Positions 1-7,456 of a DNA stretch of 35,827 bases are shown here, piece by piece. The first letter of the stretch is position 1; every line of letters begins with the position of its first letter. The DNA comes from Thermodesulfovibrionia bacterium (GTDB lineage: Bacteria > Nitrospirota > Thermodesulfovibrionia > UBA6902), in contig JAGVGM010000271.1 of the NCBI GenBank assembly GCA_020057065.1, positions 1 to 35,827 on the forward strand, in the 5' to 3' direction. The notes under the pieces were generated by a model. The model made no database searches and was not told where the DNA came from. It worked only from the letters and a program-made list of their open reading frames with translations. Made by a program: the position numbers and the translations under genes.

Positions 1-52
1 GGTGATAGGTGATAGGTGATAGGTGATAGGTGATAGGTGATAGGTGATAGGT
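1..52. repeat. Perfect 7-bp tandem array (unit GGTGATA, about 7 copies)
   Basis: The window opens inside or at the start of a perfect tandem array of the heptamer GGTGATA. Because the unit is not a multiple of three and contains TGA and TAG, a few copies place stop codons in all reading frames. The array runs directly into a GTAGGGGC-headed hairpin. The same unit and the same arrangement recur between livM and livG at 4402-4462. Confidence 0.97.
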
Positions 53-75
53 AGGGGCGGGTTTCAAACCCGCCC
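51..75 (+). repeat. GTAGGGGC-headed palindrome (REP-like), copy 1
   Basis: A 25-bp imperfect palindrome begins with the head GTAGGGGC and folds as GGGCGGGTTT against AAACCCGCCC with almost no loop. Further copies lie at 4438-4462, 5715-5739, 14248-14269 (degenerate), 16764-16788, 23246-23267 (opposite strand) and 28974-28998. A GTAG tetranucleotide before a palindrome is the known signature of REP sequences recognised by RAYT (TnpA-REP) transposases; the assignment here is inference because no such transposase gene is in the window. Confidence 0.85.
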
Positions 76-103
76 TTGCGGATGGGATACTTGGAGAATG
101 TAA

Positions 104-1834
104 TTGAAGAAAATCAGGATAGCGCTTGCACAAATAAATTCCACTGTTGGTGATCTTTCAGGAAATAAAAGGAAGATAGGCTCTTATATTAAAAAAGCAA
201 AAAAGTTAAGAGCTGATTGTATAGTGTTTCCTGAGCTTGCTGTAACAGGGTATCCTCCGGAAGACCTTTTGTTGAAACCCCAGTTCATTGCCGACAATAT
301 CGATGCCATGAATGTAATAATTGCTGAAACCAAAGGGATAACAACTGTTGTTGGTTTTGTTGATAATAACCACGGACTGTATAATGCAGCAGCAGTTATA
401 TCAAACAAGAAACTTGTTGACGTCTATCACAAAAAATATTTGCCTAATTACGGGGTATTTGATGAATATCGATATTTTCAGTCGGGAAAGAGATTCCCTG
501 TTTATAATATGGGCGGGGTTCGGATAGGCGTGAATATCTGTGAAGATATATGGCAGGAAAAAGGCCCTGCAAAAATACAGGCCCTGTCCGGCGCAGAAGT
601 TATAATAAATATCAATGCCTCGCCATATCATATGGGGAAACTGTCGATCAGGGAGGAGCTGCTGTCTGCAAGGGCGCAGGAATGCGGAGCAATAATTATT
701 TATGTAAATATGACAGGAGGGCAGGATGAACTTGTTTTTGACGGAGGAAGTCTTATAGTTGACAGGAACGGCAAAATTATTGGCAGGGGAAGGCAATTCA
801 GGGAAGAATTGCTGGTTGCGGATATCGATATCAAGGGTCAAATTCAGAAAATAACTGATAAGAATAAAAGAGAGCTGAAAACCCTGCTGCAGAATGATGA
901 GTATGTTGAAAACATAAAAATATCCTCTGTATTAATAAGTGGACAGAAACCGGCCATAAGGCAGAAGAAGTTTATCAGGATGGCTCAAAGCGAAGAAGTA
1001 TATAATGCGCTTTTGTCAGGTACAAAAGACTATGTACACAAGAACGGATTCAGTAATGTAATTATCGGAATGAGCGGAGGTATAGACTCTGCCCTTGTTA
1101 CTACAATTGCAGTAGACGCTCTTGGAAAAGAGAATGTCCATGGCCTGTTCATGCCGTCTGAATATACATCACAGGAAAGTTACGATGATGCTTATGCTCA
1201 CGCAGAGAACCTCGGCATTAAAATCACGACAATTCCTATTGATAATGTATTAAAAACATATTTAAATATCTTGTCCGACAGTTTCAGAGGTTTAAAACCG
1301 GATATCACAGAAGAAAATCTTCAGGCCAGGATCAGGGGCAATATATTAATGGCTTTCTCGAACAAGTTCGGCTGGCTTGTTCTCACTACCGGGAACAAAT
1401 CCGAGATGAGTGTTGGTTACGCAACGTTATACGGCGATATGGCCGGAGGTTTTGCCGTTATTAAGGATGTACCAAAGACCCTGGTATATGAGCTCTGTAA
1501 GTGGAGGAATGAAAAAGAAGGCAGGGAATTGATCCCGCATAGGATCATGTGGAAAGAGCCGACAGCAGAGCTGAGGCCGGATCAGCGTGATACGGATACA
1601 CTGCCGCCTTATCCTGTACTTGATCCTGTTTTAAAGGCATATGTGGAAGAGGACCTCAGCTTTGATGATATAGTTAACCTGGAGTGCAGTATCGAGTGCG
1701 TTAAAAAAGTTGTAAAAATGGTTGATCATGCTGAATATAAAAGACGGCAGGCGCCGCCGGGAGTTAAGATAACGCCAAGGGCTTTCGGCAAGGACCGGCG
1801 TTTCCCGATAACGAACAGGTATAAAAGCTATTAG
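104..1834 (+). CDS. nadE: NAD+ synthetase, glutamine-hydrolysing (fused amidase + synthetase)
   Basis: This enzyme makes NAD+ from nicotinic acid adenine dinucleotide, ATP and glutamine in the cytoplasm. The N-terminal nitrilase-type glutaminase domain (about residues 1-260) shows the Glu-Lys-Cys triad as E44 in FPELAVTGYPPEDL, K111 before YLPNYGVFDE and C146 in NICEDIW. The C-terminal synthetase domain has the PP-loop SGGIDSAL at 324-331 and LTTGNKSEMSVGYATLYGD further on. Its 576 residues are normal for the two-domain form. The start is TTG at 104, seven bases after a GGAG; an ATG at 99 is followed at once by a stop. The last codons (Ser, Tyr, stop) already belong to the 7-bp array that follows. 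With nadC at 29016 the window holds two NAD-pathway genes, not linked in an operon. Confidence 0.97.
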   Translation: MKKIRIALAQINSTVGDLSGNKRKIGSYIKKAKKLRADCIVFPELAVTGYPPEDLLLKPQFIADNIDAMNVIIAETKGITTVVGFVDNNHGLYNAAAVISNKKLVDVYHKKYLPNYGVFDEYRYFQSGKRFPVYNMGGVRIGVNICEDIWQEKGPAKIQALSGAEVIININASPYHMGKLSIREELLSARAQECGAIIIYVNMTGGQDELVFDGGSLIVDRNGKIIGRGRQFREELLVADIDIKGQIQKITDKNKRELKTLLQNDEYVENIKISSVLISGQKPAIRQKKFIRMAQSEEVYNALLSGTKDYVHKNGFSNVIIGMSGGIDSALVTTIAVDALGKENVHGLFMPSEYTSQESYDDAYAHAENLGIKITTIPIDNVLKTYLNILSDSFRGLKPDITEENLQARIRGNILMAFSNKFGWLVLTTGNKSEMSVGYATLYGDMAGGFAVIKDVPKTLVYELCKWRNEKEGRELIPHRIMWKEPTAELRPDQRDTDTLPPYPVLDPVLKAYVEEDLSFDDIVNLECSIECVKKVVKMVDHAEYKRRQAPPGVKITPRAFGKDRRFPITNRYKSY

Positions 1835-1888
1835 CTGTCAGCAATCAGCTATCAGCAAACAGCTAAAAGCTGATCGCTGATAGCTAAA
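1826..1888 (+). repeat. Degenerate 7-bp array (AGCNNNN units, 9 copies)
   Basis: Nine consecutive heptamers, each beginning AGC (one begins CGC): AGCTATT, AGCTGTC, AGCAATC, AGCTATC, AGCAAAC, AGCTAAA, AGCTGAT, CGCTGAT, AGCTAAA. The period is kept without a slip although the units differ at up to four positions. The array starts inside the final codons of nadE and supplies its TAG stop, and it ends just before the ribosome-binding site of the lipoprotein gene. Arrays with the same AGC phase occur at 5683 and 35708. Confidence 0.85.
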
Positions 1889-1899
1889 AAGGAGGGGAC

Positions 1900-2157
1900 A
1901 TGCGAAGAACCATATTATTGTTTTGCGTAATTTATTTGTTGATTTCTACACAGGCCTGTACCGATCCTAAAGGTCAAAAGCAGGAACCAGTCTTCAAACA
2001 GCTGCCTGACATCCAGGAGATCAAACCGGAGAGACCCGCAAAGATAAAACTCAAACGCGATGCAAAGGATGATCACTCATGGGAAATAAGCGGGGATGAT
2101 GTTGATGAGATCATCAGGGTGGATAAGAAGTTGAGAAAAGACCTGAAGACAGATTAG
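1900..2157 (+). CDS. Small predicted lipoprotein, function unknown
   Basis: An 85-residue protein with a charged N-terminus, a hydrophobic stretch (residues 5-16) and a lipobox-like STQAC with Cys at position 20, so it is probably a lipid-anchored envelope protein. The mature part is highly charged, rich in Lys, Asp and Pro, with no domain that I recognise. The start is well supported by AAGGAGGGG ending five bases before the ATG. It follows nadE after the 7-bp array and is closed by a strong hairpin at 2188. Some small lipoproteins act in envelope maintenance or as entry-exclusion-like factors, but nothing here points to a particular job. Confidence 0.75.
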   Translation: MRRTILLFCVIYLLISTQACTDPKGQKQEPVFKQLPDIQEIKPERPAKIKLKRDAKDDHSWEISGDDVDEIIRVDKKLRKDLKTD

Positions 2158-2187
2158 CATCACCGTAAATACAATATCCAATATTTA

Positions 2188-2220
2188 CCCCGTTAGAAGG
2201 ACGAAGGTCTTCTAACGGGG
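2188..2220 (+). terminator. Strong 12-bp perfect hairpin after the lipoprotein gene
   Basis: CCCCGTTAGAAG pairs perfectly with CTTCTAACGGGG across a 9-base loop. It is placed 30 bases past the stop codon, which suits transcription termination. The downstream tract is only TTTG, so it may act as a pause or mRNA-end-protecting hairpin rather than a classical intrinsic terminator. Confidence 0.6.
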
Positions 2221-2222
2221 TT

Positions 2223-2390
2223 TGCAGTTGCAGGTAAGCCTTTAGTTATGGGAGGATTGTATGATTCCCCTCTTTGAAAAAGAGGGGTTAGGGGAGATTT
2301 TATAGAATGAATTGAAAAAATCCCCCCTTGCCCCCCTTTGCCAAAGGGGGGGATAACCCGCATAACTGAGGGATTATCACTGCAGTTGCA
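2223..2390 (+). mobile_element. MITE-like element with 10-bp flanking direct repeats
   Basis: The outermost 10 bases on each side are the same, TGCAGTTGCA at 2223-2232 and 2381-2390, and look like a target-site duplication. Inside, the two ends are inverted copies: CCTTTAGTTATGGG on the left against CCCTCAGTTATGCGGG (complement) on the right. Each end is followed inward by a hairpin, CCCCTCTTTG with its complement at 2266-2287 and CCCCCCTTTG with its complement at 2331-2352, and then by a GGGGAGATTTT-like block pointing to the centre. No gene is inside. It lies immediately before livH, so it may carry or separate the livH promoter. Half copies occur at 14265, 17745, 29859 and 34843. Confidence 0.7.
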
Positions 2391-2445
2391 CATGCTGTTG
2401 CAATCCTATACACATCTCCTCTTCAATTTGTTACAATTTCACACC

Positions 2446-3348
2446 ATGCTGCTCCAGCAAATAATTAACGGTCTGACAGTCGGAGGAGTGTATGCTCTGA
2501 TCGCGCTCGGGTATACGCTGGTTTATGGGATCCTTGAGCTGATAAATTTCGCTCATGGCGAAATCTACATGATCGGAGCTTATTTGGGGATCATCTTTCT
2601 GGGTATCTTCACTGCAGCAGGACTCACCCAGTATAGTCTGATCCTGTCATTGTTCTTAACTTTTGTCATGTCCATTATTGTTTGTTCTGCATATGGGTTT
2701 ACTATCGAGAAACTTGCATACAAACCATTGCGGAATGCGCCGAGGCTTAATCCCCTGATAAGCGCAATAGGCGTATCGATCTTTCTCCAGAATTACGTGA
2801 TGCTTACACAGGGCGCAACGGACAAGGTATTCCCGCATGTTATACCGGTCACAAAGATTGAGTTTTCGAACGTTACGATGACCACCCTGCAGCTCTTCAT
2901 TATCATTTTCTCACTCCTGCTTATGACAATGCTGCATCTTTTTATCATGAAGACAAAGACCGGCAAGGCTATGAGGGCGGTAGCACAGGACCGGGTGATG
3001 GCGTCGCTTCTTGGGATCAATATAGACAGGATTATTTCAGTAACGTTTATTATCGGTTCGGGACTGGCTGCTGTTGCCGGTTTAATGGTTGCCATGTATT
3101 ACGGCCTTGTGAATTATTCGATCGGTTATATGGCAGGCATAAAGGCGTTTACTGCTGCTGTTCTCGGAGGCATCGGAAGCATCCCCGGCGCAATGATCGG
3201 CGGGTTTTTACTCGGGCTTATAGAGAGCCTCGGTGCCAGTTATTTATCAAGCGAATACAAAGATGCGTATGCGTTTATTGTTCTGATCCTGATCCTGCTT
3301 GTGAAGCCGACCGGATTATTTGGAAGATCGGAGGGGGACAAGCGGTGA
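2446..3348 (+). CDS. livH: Branched-chain amino acid ABC transporter, permease LivH
   Basis: This is the first of two inner-membrane permeases of a LIV-type (hydrophobic amino acid or related ligand) importer. It begins LLQQIINGLTVGGVYALIAL, the typical N-terminal helix, contains INFAHGEIYMIGAY, and has the cytoplasmic loop for the ATPases around TGKAMRAVAQDRVMASLLGI. The open frame extends upstream to 2338, but that part runs through a MITE-like repeat, so ATG 2446 (300 residues, the normal family length) is preferred; ATG 2392 is possible. Neither start has a clear Shine-Dalgarno sequence, so the start is the weakest point of this call. livM overlaps its stop by four bases. Confidence 0.92.
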   Translation: MLLQQIINGLTVGGVYALIALGYTLVYGILELINFAHGEIYMIGAYLGIIFLGIFTAAGLTQYSLILSLFLTFVMSIIVCSAYGFTIEKLAYKPLRNAPRLNPLISAIGVSIFLQNYVMLTQGATDKVFPHVIPVTKIEFSNVTMTTLQLFIIIFSLLLMTMLHLFIMKTKTGKAMRAVAQDRVMASLLGINIDRIISVTFIIGSGLAAVAGLMVAMYYGLVNYSIGYMAGIKAFTAAVLGGIGSIPGAMIGGFLLGLIESLGASYLSSEYKDAYAFIVLILILLVKPTGLFGRSEGDKR

Positions 3349-4406
3349 AGAAGTTGATCTTCATGCTATGGCTTTCTGTATTGTCAATGCCTTTTATGGG
3401 GATCAAAGGAGGGATATATCTCTTCCTCGGGATGTTATCTTCATACGGCATCTATCTTTTATTGGCAAATATATTCGGTAAGATCAATAAGCCTGCCATT
3501 CCTGTTAATATAAAATTTATTTTTACTGCATTAATTGCAGTCTCTTTCATTTTTCCCTTGTTAGTAAAAGACTACTATACGGATGTTGCGATCCTGGTCT
3601 GCATTTATATTATACTCGCACTTGGCGTAAATATCGTTATAGGTTTCAGCGGTCTCCTGCATCTCGGCTTTGCAGCGTTTTACGGCATAGGCGCATATAC
3701 AAATGCCCTGCTGACAACACATTTCGGCCTTGGCTTCTGGAGCGCGCTTCCTTTGACATTGATAGTCACTTCTGTTTCAGGCTTGTTACTGGCAGTTCCT
3801 TCATTCCGGCTCAGGGGAGATTATTTAGCCATTGTCACTTTGGGCTTTGGTGAGATAATCCGCCTTGTGCTGAATAACTGGGACAGTGTAACGAGGGGGC
3901 CGAACGGAATATCGAATATCCCTTCTCCCTTTATACTTGGTTTTGAGATCAGCAGTTTGATGTTCTATTACTACTTTGTTCTGTTCTTTGTTTTTTTAGC
4001 CGCATTTATAGTTAATCGCGTTCATCGTTCGAGAACAGGAAGGGCCTGGCTGTCAATTCGTGAGGATGAAACAGCGGCAGAGGCGATGGGCATTAATACG
4101 AAGAAATACAAATTCATGGCATTGACATTCGGCGCTTTCTGGGCCGGTCTTGCAGGAGCGTTATTTGCGAGCAAGATGCACTTCGTATCACCTGAGAGTT
4201 TTTCATTCATGGAATCCGTCTTCGTAGTCTGCATGATCATACTCGGGGGCCTCGGCAGCATACCGGGAGTGATACTCGGTTCATTGATACTTGTTCTTTT
4301 ACCGGAATTATTAAGAGAGTTTCAGTCGTACAGGATGCTCGCTCTCGGCATCGGTCTTGTATTGATGATGATATTCAGGCCGCAGGGGTTGGTGAGAAAT
4401 AGGTGA
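3345..4406 (+). CDS. livM: Branched-chain amino acid ABC transporter, permease LivM
   Basis: The second LIV permease, 353 residues, multi-spanning. The N-terminal third is a set of hydrophobic helices as in LivM; the core has DVAILVCIYIILALGVNIV, GFSGLLHLGFAAFYGIGAY and the ATPase-contact loop SRTGRAWLSIREDETAAEAM, then ILGGLGSIPGVILGS near the end, the same signature as in LivH. It starts with GTG in a GTGA overlap with livH, behind GGAGGGGG, which implies translational coupling. The TGA stop is provided by the first unit of the 7-bp array that follows. Confidence 0.94.
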   Translation: MKKLIFMLWLSVLSMPFMGIKGGIYLFLGMLSSYGIYLLLANIFGKINKPAIPVNIKFIFTALIAVSFIFPLLVKDYYTDVAILVCIYIILALGVNIVIGFSGLLHLGFAAFYGIGAYTNALLTTHFGLGFWSALPLTLIVTSVSGLLLAVPSFRLRGDYLAIVTLGFGEIIRLVLNNWDSVTRGPNGISNIPSPFILGFEISSLMFYYYFVLFFVFLAAFIVNRVHRSRTGRAWLSIREDETAAEAMGINTKKYKFMALTFGAFWAGLAGALFASKMHFVSPESFSFMESVFVVCMIILGGLGSIPGVILGSLILVLLPELLREFQSYRMLALGIGLVLMMIFRPQGLVRNR

Positions 4407-4462
4407 TAGGTGATAGGTGATAGGTGATAGGTGATAGGTTGGGGCGGGTTTGAAACCTGCCT
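4400..4462 (+). repeat. 7-bp array (AGGTGAT, 5 copies) joined to a GTTGGGGC hairpin
   Basis: Five perfect AGGTGAT units (4402-4438) run straight into a palindrome of the GTAGGGGC class (4438-4462), here with head GTTG and an imperfect stem. Order and spacing match 1-75. The array contributes the last residue and stop codon of livM, and the whole unit occupies the gap before livG inside the operon. Confidence 0.92.
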
Positions 4463-4481
4463 TTAGAAACAGGATACAATT

Positions 4482-5246
4482 ATGATATTAGAAGTCAGGG
4501 CATTGACAAAGGCTTTTGGAGGACTCAAGGCGGTTGAGGAAGTTGGTTTCAGGGTAAAACGCGGGAGCATTCTCAGCATAATAGGCCCAAACGGCGCCGG
4601 TAAGACTACGTTATTCAACTGTCTTACAGGTATGCTTTCTCCGACAAAGGGGCAGGTATTGTTTGAAGACGAAGACATCACGCATAAAAGACCATATGAA
4701 ATTACCGCAAAGGGAATTGCGCGGACGTTCCAGAATTTAAGGGTATTCGGTTCAATGACTGTCCTCGAAAACGTAATGATCGGACAGCATACACGTTCAA
4801 AGGAAGGATTGTTTACTGCGATATTAGGCACAAACAGATTTCGCAGGGAAGAGGATGAAATAAAATCAAAGGCGTTTGAATATCTGGAATTCGTTGGTAT
4901 ACAGGACTATGCTGATACCCTTGCAGAGAACCTTCCATACGGCGATCAGAAACGTCTTGAGATCGCAAGGGCGCTTGCAACAGAGCCAAAGCTCCTGCTG
5001 CTTGATGAGCCCGCCGCGGGCATGAATCCGCAGGAGACCATGGAATTAATGAAGCTCATCAAAAGGATCAGGGAGTGGGACAAGACAGTTATCATAATCG
5101 AGCATGACATGAAGGTTGTTATGGGTATATCGGATTGGATCATTGTCCTGGACCACGGAGTAAAAATTGCGGAGGGAACGCCGAATGATATACAGAACAA
5201 TCCCGATGTGATAGAGGCGTATTTGGGGAAAGAGGAGGTTATTTAG
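4482..5246 (+). CDS. livG: Branched-chain amino acid ABC transporter, ATP-binding protein LivG
   Basis: First of the two cytoplasmic ATPases that power the LIV importer. Walker A is GPNGAGKTT at residues 35-43, the ABC signature region is LPYGDQKRLEIARALA (about 150-165), Walker B is LLLLDEPAAGMNPQE, and the switch His is in VIIIEHDMKVVM. LivG-specific features are RTFQNLRVFGSMTVLENVM and the C-terminal LDHGVKIAEGTP...YLGKE. At 254 residues it has normal length. Only a weak AGGA precedes the ATG, probably because the repeat filling the livM-livG gap replaced the original leader. Confidence 0.95.
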   Translation: MILEVRALTKAFGGLKAVEEVGFRVKRGSILSIIGPNGAGKTTLFNCLTGMLSPTKGQVLFEDEDITHKRPYEITAKGIARTFQNLRVFGSMTVLENVMIGQHTRSKEGLFTAILGTNRFRREEDEIKSKAFEYLEFVGIQDYADTLAENLPYGDQKRLEIARALATEPKLLLLDEPAAGMNPQETMELMKLIKRIREWDKTVIIIEHDMKVVMGISDWIIVLDHGVKIAEGTPNDIQNNPDVIEAYLGKEEVI

Positions 5247-5269
5247 GTAATGTCTGAAAGATATGGTTA

Positions 5270-5348
5270 CAAAATCTCCCCTCACCCCTCTTTGTCAAAG
5301 AGGGGGATAGCTTTCCCCCTTTGTAAAAGGGGGATGAAGGGGGATTTT
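5270..5348 (+). repeat. Two adjacent CCCCTCTTTG-type hairpins between livG and livF
   Basis: Hairpin one is CCCCTCTTTG-T-CAAAGAGGGG and hairpin two is CCCCCTTTGTAAAAGGGGG; each is bordered on the outside by the TCTCCCCT or AGGGGGATTTT block found in the MITE-like elements, so this is two half elements, here with the hairpins facing inward. It fills most of the 128-bp livG-livF gap. It could act as an internal attenuator or mRNA stabiliser. Confidence 0.8.
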
Positions 5349-5374
5349 AAGAACAATTTAATTTTAGATATCTT

Positions 5375-6118
5375 ATGCTAAAACTTGAAAGTGTTCATAC
5401 ATCTTACGGACGTATTGAAGCGATCAAGGGGATAAGCCTTGAGATCAGCAGGGGAGAGATCGTCTGCCTCATCGGAAGCAACGGTGCAGGTAAAAGTACC
5501 ACTCTGATGACGATATCGAAGATCCTTACGCCATCAAGGGGGAGTGTAATTTTTGAAGGGAATGATATTAAAGAACTGCCCCCGCATAAAATTGTCTCAA
5601 TAGGTATATCCCAGGTCCCTGAAGGGAGAAGGATTTTCCCAAAACTTACAGTAGGAGAAAACCTGGAAATGGGAGAGTATTTAGCGGTCAGCGGTCAGCG
5701 GTCAGCCGTCAGCCGTAGGGGCGAGGCGGTGCCTCGCCCAAAAGATAATCAATTAGAACATGTCTTCAACCTGTTTCCTATTCTCAAAGAAAGACAAAAA
5801 CAGATGGGAGGGACACTCAGCGGAGGAGAACAGCAGATGCTTGCGATCGGAAGGGCGCTCATGTCCAAGCCTAAACTCCTCCTGCTTGACGAACCATCCC
5901 TCGGACTTGCGCCAATTATCGTAAGTAAGATTTTCAAAACGATCAGGGAACTAAATGCAGAAGGGTTGACGATCCTTCTTGTCGAACAGAATGCAAAGGC
6001 AGCTTTGAGGCTGGCCCACAGGGGATACGTTATGGAATCCGGAAGAATTACAAAAGAGGGAAAGGGTAGGGATCTTCTCGATGATCCTGATATCAAGAAG
6101 GCATATCTGGGAGAGTGA
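5375..6118 (+). CDS. livF: Branched-chain amino acid ABC transporter, ATP-binding protein LivF, with repeat-encoded insert
   Basis: Second LIV ATPase. Walker A is GSNGAGKSTT (34-43), the signature is TLSGGEQQMLAIGRALM (about 147-163), Walker B is LLLLDEPSLGLAP (168-180), and the His switch is in LLVEQNAKAAL. Between ENLEMGEYL (95-103) and HVFNLFPILKER (129-140), where the family has a short variable linker, residues about 104-122 are encoded by a 7-bp array plus a GTAGGGGC hairpin. The insert keeps the frame, and the protein at 247 residues is roughly ten longer than usual. The site is on the helical-domain surface, so the protein is probably still active. There is no clear ribosome-binding site before ATG 5375. 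Confidence 0.93.
   Translation: MLKLESVHTSYGRIEAIKGISLEISRGEIVCLIGSNGAGKSTTLMTISKILTPSRGSVIFEGNDIKELPPHKIVSIGISQVPEGRRIFPKLTVGENLEMGEYLAVSGQRSAVSRRGEAVPRPKDNQLEHVFNLFPILKERQKQMGGTLSGGEQQMLAIGRALMSKPKLLLLDEPSLGLAPIIVSKIFKTIRELNAEGLTILLVEQNAKAALRLAHRGYVMESGRITKEGKGRDLLDDPDIKKAYLGE
5683..5739 (+). repeat. AGCGGTC array plus GTAGGGGC hairpin inside the livF reading frame
   Basis: Three AGCGGTC units, one AGCCGTC and one AGCCGTA (5683-5716) overlap the head of a perfect GTAGGGGC palindrome (5715-5739; stem GGCGAGGC/GCCTCGCC). The segment is 57 bp, a multiple of three, and has no stop in the frame used. It is the same array-plus-hairpin composite as at 1-75 and 4400-4462, but here inside a coding sequence. 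Confidence 0.92.
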
Positions 6119-6275
6119 GAAGAAGTGCAAAAGCACAGCAGTGCAAAAGTGCAGAAGATCAAAAGCGCAAAAGTAAAAAAACAATTAATCCTTTACGATG
6201 AATACCACGCCATTTTATCAGCCCGGTTTTTACTTCTGCACTTCTACGCTTTTGCACTTTTGCTCTGTTGTACTG
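6115..6275 (+). repeat. Pair of inverted 8-bp-period arrays between livF and livK
   Basis: From about 6119 seven octamers of the type NAAGTGCA follow each other (GAAGTGCA, AAAGCACA, GCAGTGCA, AAAGTGCA, GAAGATCA, AAAGCGCA, AAAGTAAA). At about 6231-6275 a second array of the same type lies in inverted orientation (TTCTGCAC, TTCTACGC, TTTTGCAC, TTTTGCTC). The transcript could form a long imperfect hairpin between livF and livK; such a structure may set the higher level of binding protein relative to the membrane parts. This last point is inference. Confidence 0.75.
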
Positions 6276-6321
6276 TTTTCTGTTAGAATTTCTGAAAATA
6301 TTAAAACCTGGGGAGGGAGAA

Positions 6322-7431
6322 ATGCTAAAAAGAATTTTGCTGCTTTCACTTACATTGTTTATCATATTTGCTTGTGTTAAAAAAGGCGAAGATGTGATAA
6401 AGATCGGGGTTGCAGGACCGATGACCGGCGACCAGGCCAAGATGGGAACCGATTTTAAAAACGGTGTTGCGCTTGCAATTGAGGAATGGAATGCAAAAGG
6501 AGGGGTATTGGGGGAAAAGATCGTGAATCTTACGGAGGATGACCAGCATGACCCCAAGCAGGCTGTTTCCATAGCAAACAAACTTGTCAATGAGGGCGTG
6601 GCGGGTGTGATAGGGCATTTCAATTCGAGCTGCTCCATCCCCGCTTCGGATGTATATAACCGTGCAGGAGTTCCCATGATAACGCCGGCATCAACAAACC
6701 CGCAGCTTACGGAAAGGGGTTATCAGGGTGTATTCAGGGTCTGCGGAAGGGATGATCAGCAGGGCAAAGTAGGCGCTGATTTTACGATCACACAATTAAA
6801 GTTTAAAAGGGTTGCCGTAATACATGACAAGACTACCTATGGACAGGGGCTTGCAAATGAGTTCAGGAAAAATTTAGGAGACAGAGCAGAGGTTGTTTAT
6901 TACGGAGGGATAGTGCAGGGAGACAAGGATTTCAAGACTGTGCTGACTTCCATCAAAGAAAAAAAACCGGAGCTTATATTTTTAGGAGGAATATATCCTG
7001 AAGGGGGGCTTTTGGTAAGGCAGTCCCGTGAGATCGGATTAAACGTCCCGTTTATGAGCGGCGATGGAGTTATTGATCCTAAATTTATTGAAATAGCAGG
7101 AGCAGAGGCTGCAGAGGGGACTTATCTGACCTTCAGTCAGGACCCTAATGGGATCCCTACAGCAAAGGCGTTTATAGAACATTACAAGGCTAAATTCGGT
7201 GAGATCGGCCCTTATTCAAATTATGCATATGATGCGGCGAATATAATGCTGAAGGCTATAGAGGCTGCCGGAACAACAGAAGGCAAGGCGATTATAAATA
7301 AACTTCATTCCATGGAATTTAGCGGCACATTAGGGAATATAAAGTTCGATGCCAAAGGCGACGTGACTGTAGCGCCCTATGTGGTATGGATTACGAAAAA
7401 CGGGAAGTTTGAAGAATACTGGAAACCGTAG
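6322..7431 (+). CDS. livK: Branched-chain amino acid ABC transporter, substrate-binding lipoprotein LivK
   Basis: The ligand-binding subunit of the importer, a periplasmic-binding protein type 1 fold (Peripla_BP_6). From ATG 6322 it has a lipoprotein signal with IIFAC (Cys 18). Family motifs are IKIGVAGPMTGDQAKMGTD near the mature N-terminus, LVNEGVAGVIGHFNSSCSIPAS, PMITPASTNPQLTERGY (ligand-contact serine/threonine region), FRVCGRDDQQGKVGADF, and the late YDAANIMLKAIEAAG. The frame is open up to 6268, but GGGAGGGAGA directly before 6322 decides the start. Its position last in the operon, after a hairpin region and before a terminator, fits separate dosing. The ligand could be an amino acid, amide or small carboxylate; sequence alone does not decide. 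Confidence 0.95.
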   Translation: MLKRILLLSLTLFIIFACVKKGEDVIKIGVAGPMTGDQAKMGTDFKNGVALAIEEWNAKGGVLGEKIVNLTEDDQHDPKQAVSIANKLVNEGVAGVIGHFNSSCSIPASDVYNRAGVPMITPASTNPQLTERGYQGVFRVCGRDDQQGKVGADFTITQLKFKRVAVIHDKTTYGQGLANEFRKNLGDRAEVVYYGGIVQGDKDFKTVLTSIKEKKPELIFLGGIYPEGGLLVRQSREIGLNVPFMSGDGVIDPKFIEIAGAEAAEGTYLTFSQDPNGIPTAKAFIEHYKAKFGEIGPYSNYAYDAANIMLKAIEAAGTTEGKAIINKLHSMEFSGTLGNIKFDAKGDVTVAPYVVWITKNGKFEEYWKP

Positions 7432-7456
7432 AATTCCGAGCTGAAAATCCCCCTTC

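Noticed and set aside
1-52. CRISPR array
   Set aside because: The repeats are contiguous 7-bp units without spacers; there are no cas genes.
6198-6380. 60-codon ORF before livK
   Set aside because: It is made of the inverted 8-bp array and the livK start in another frame.
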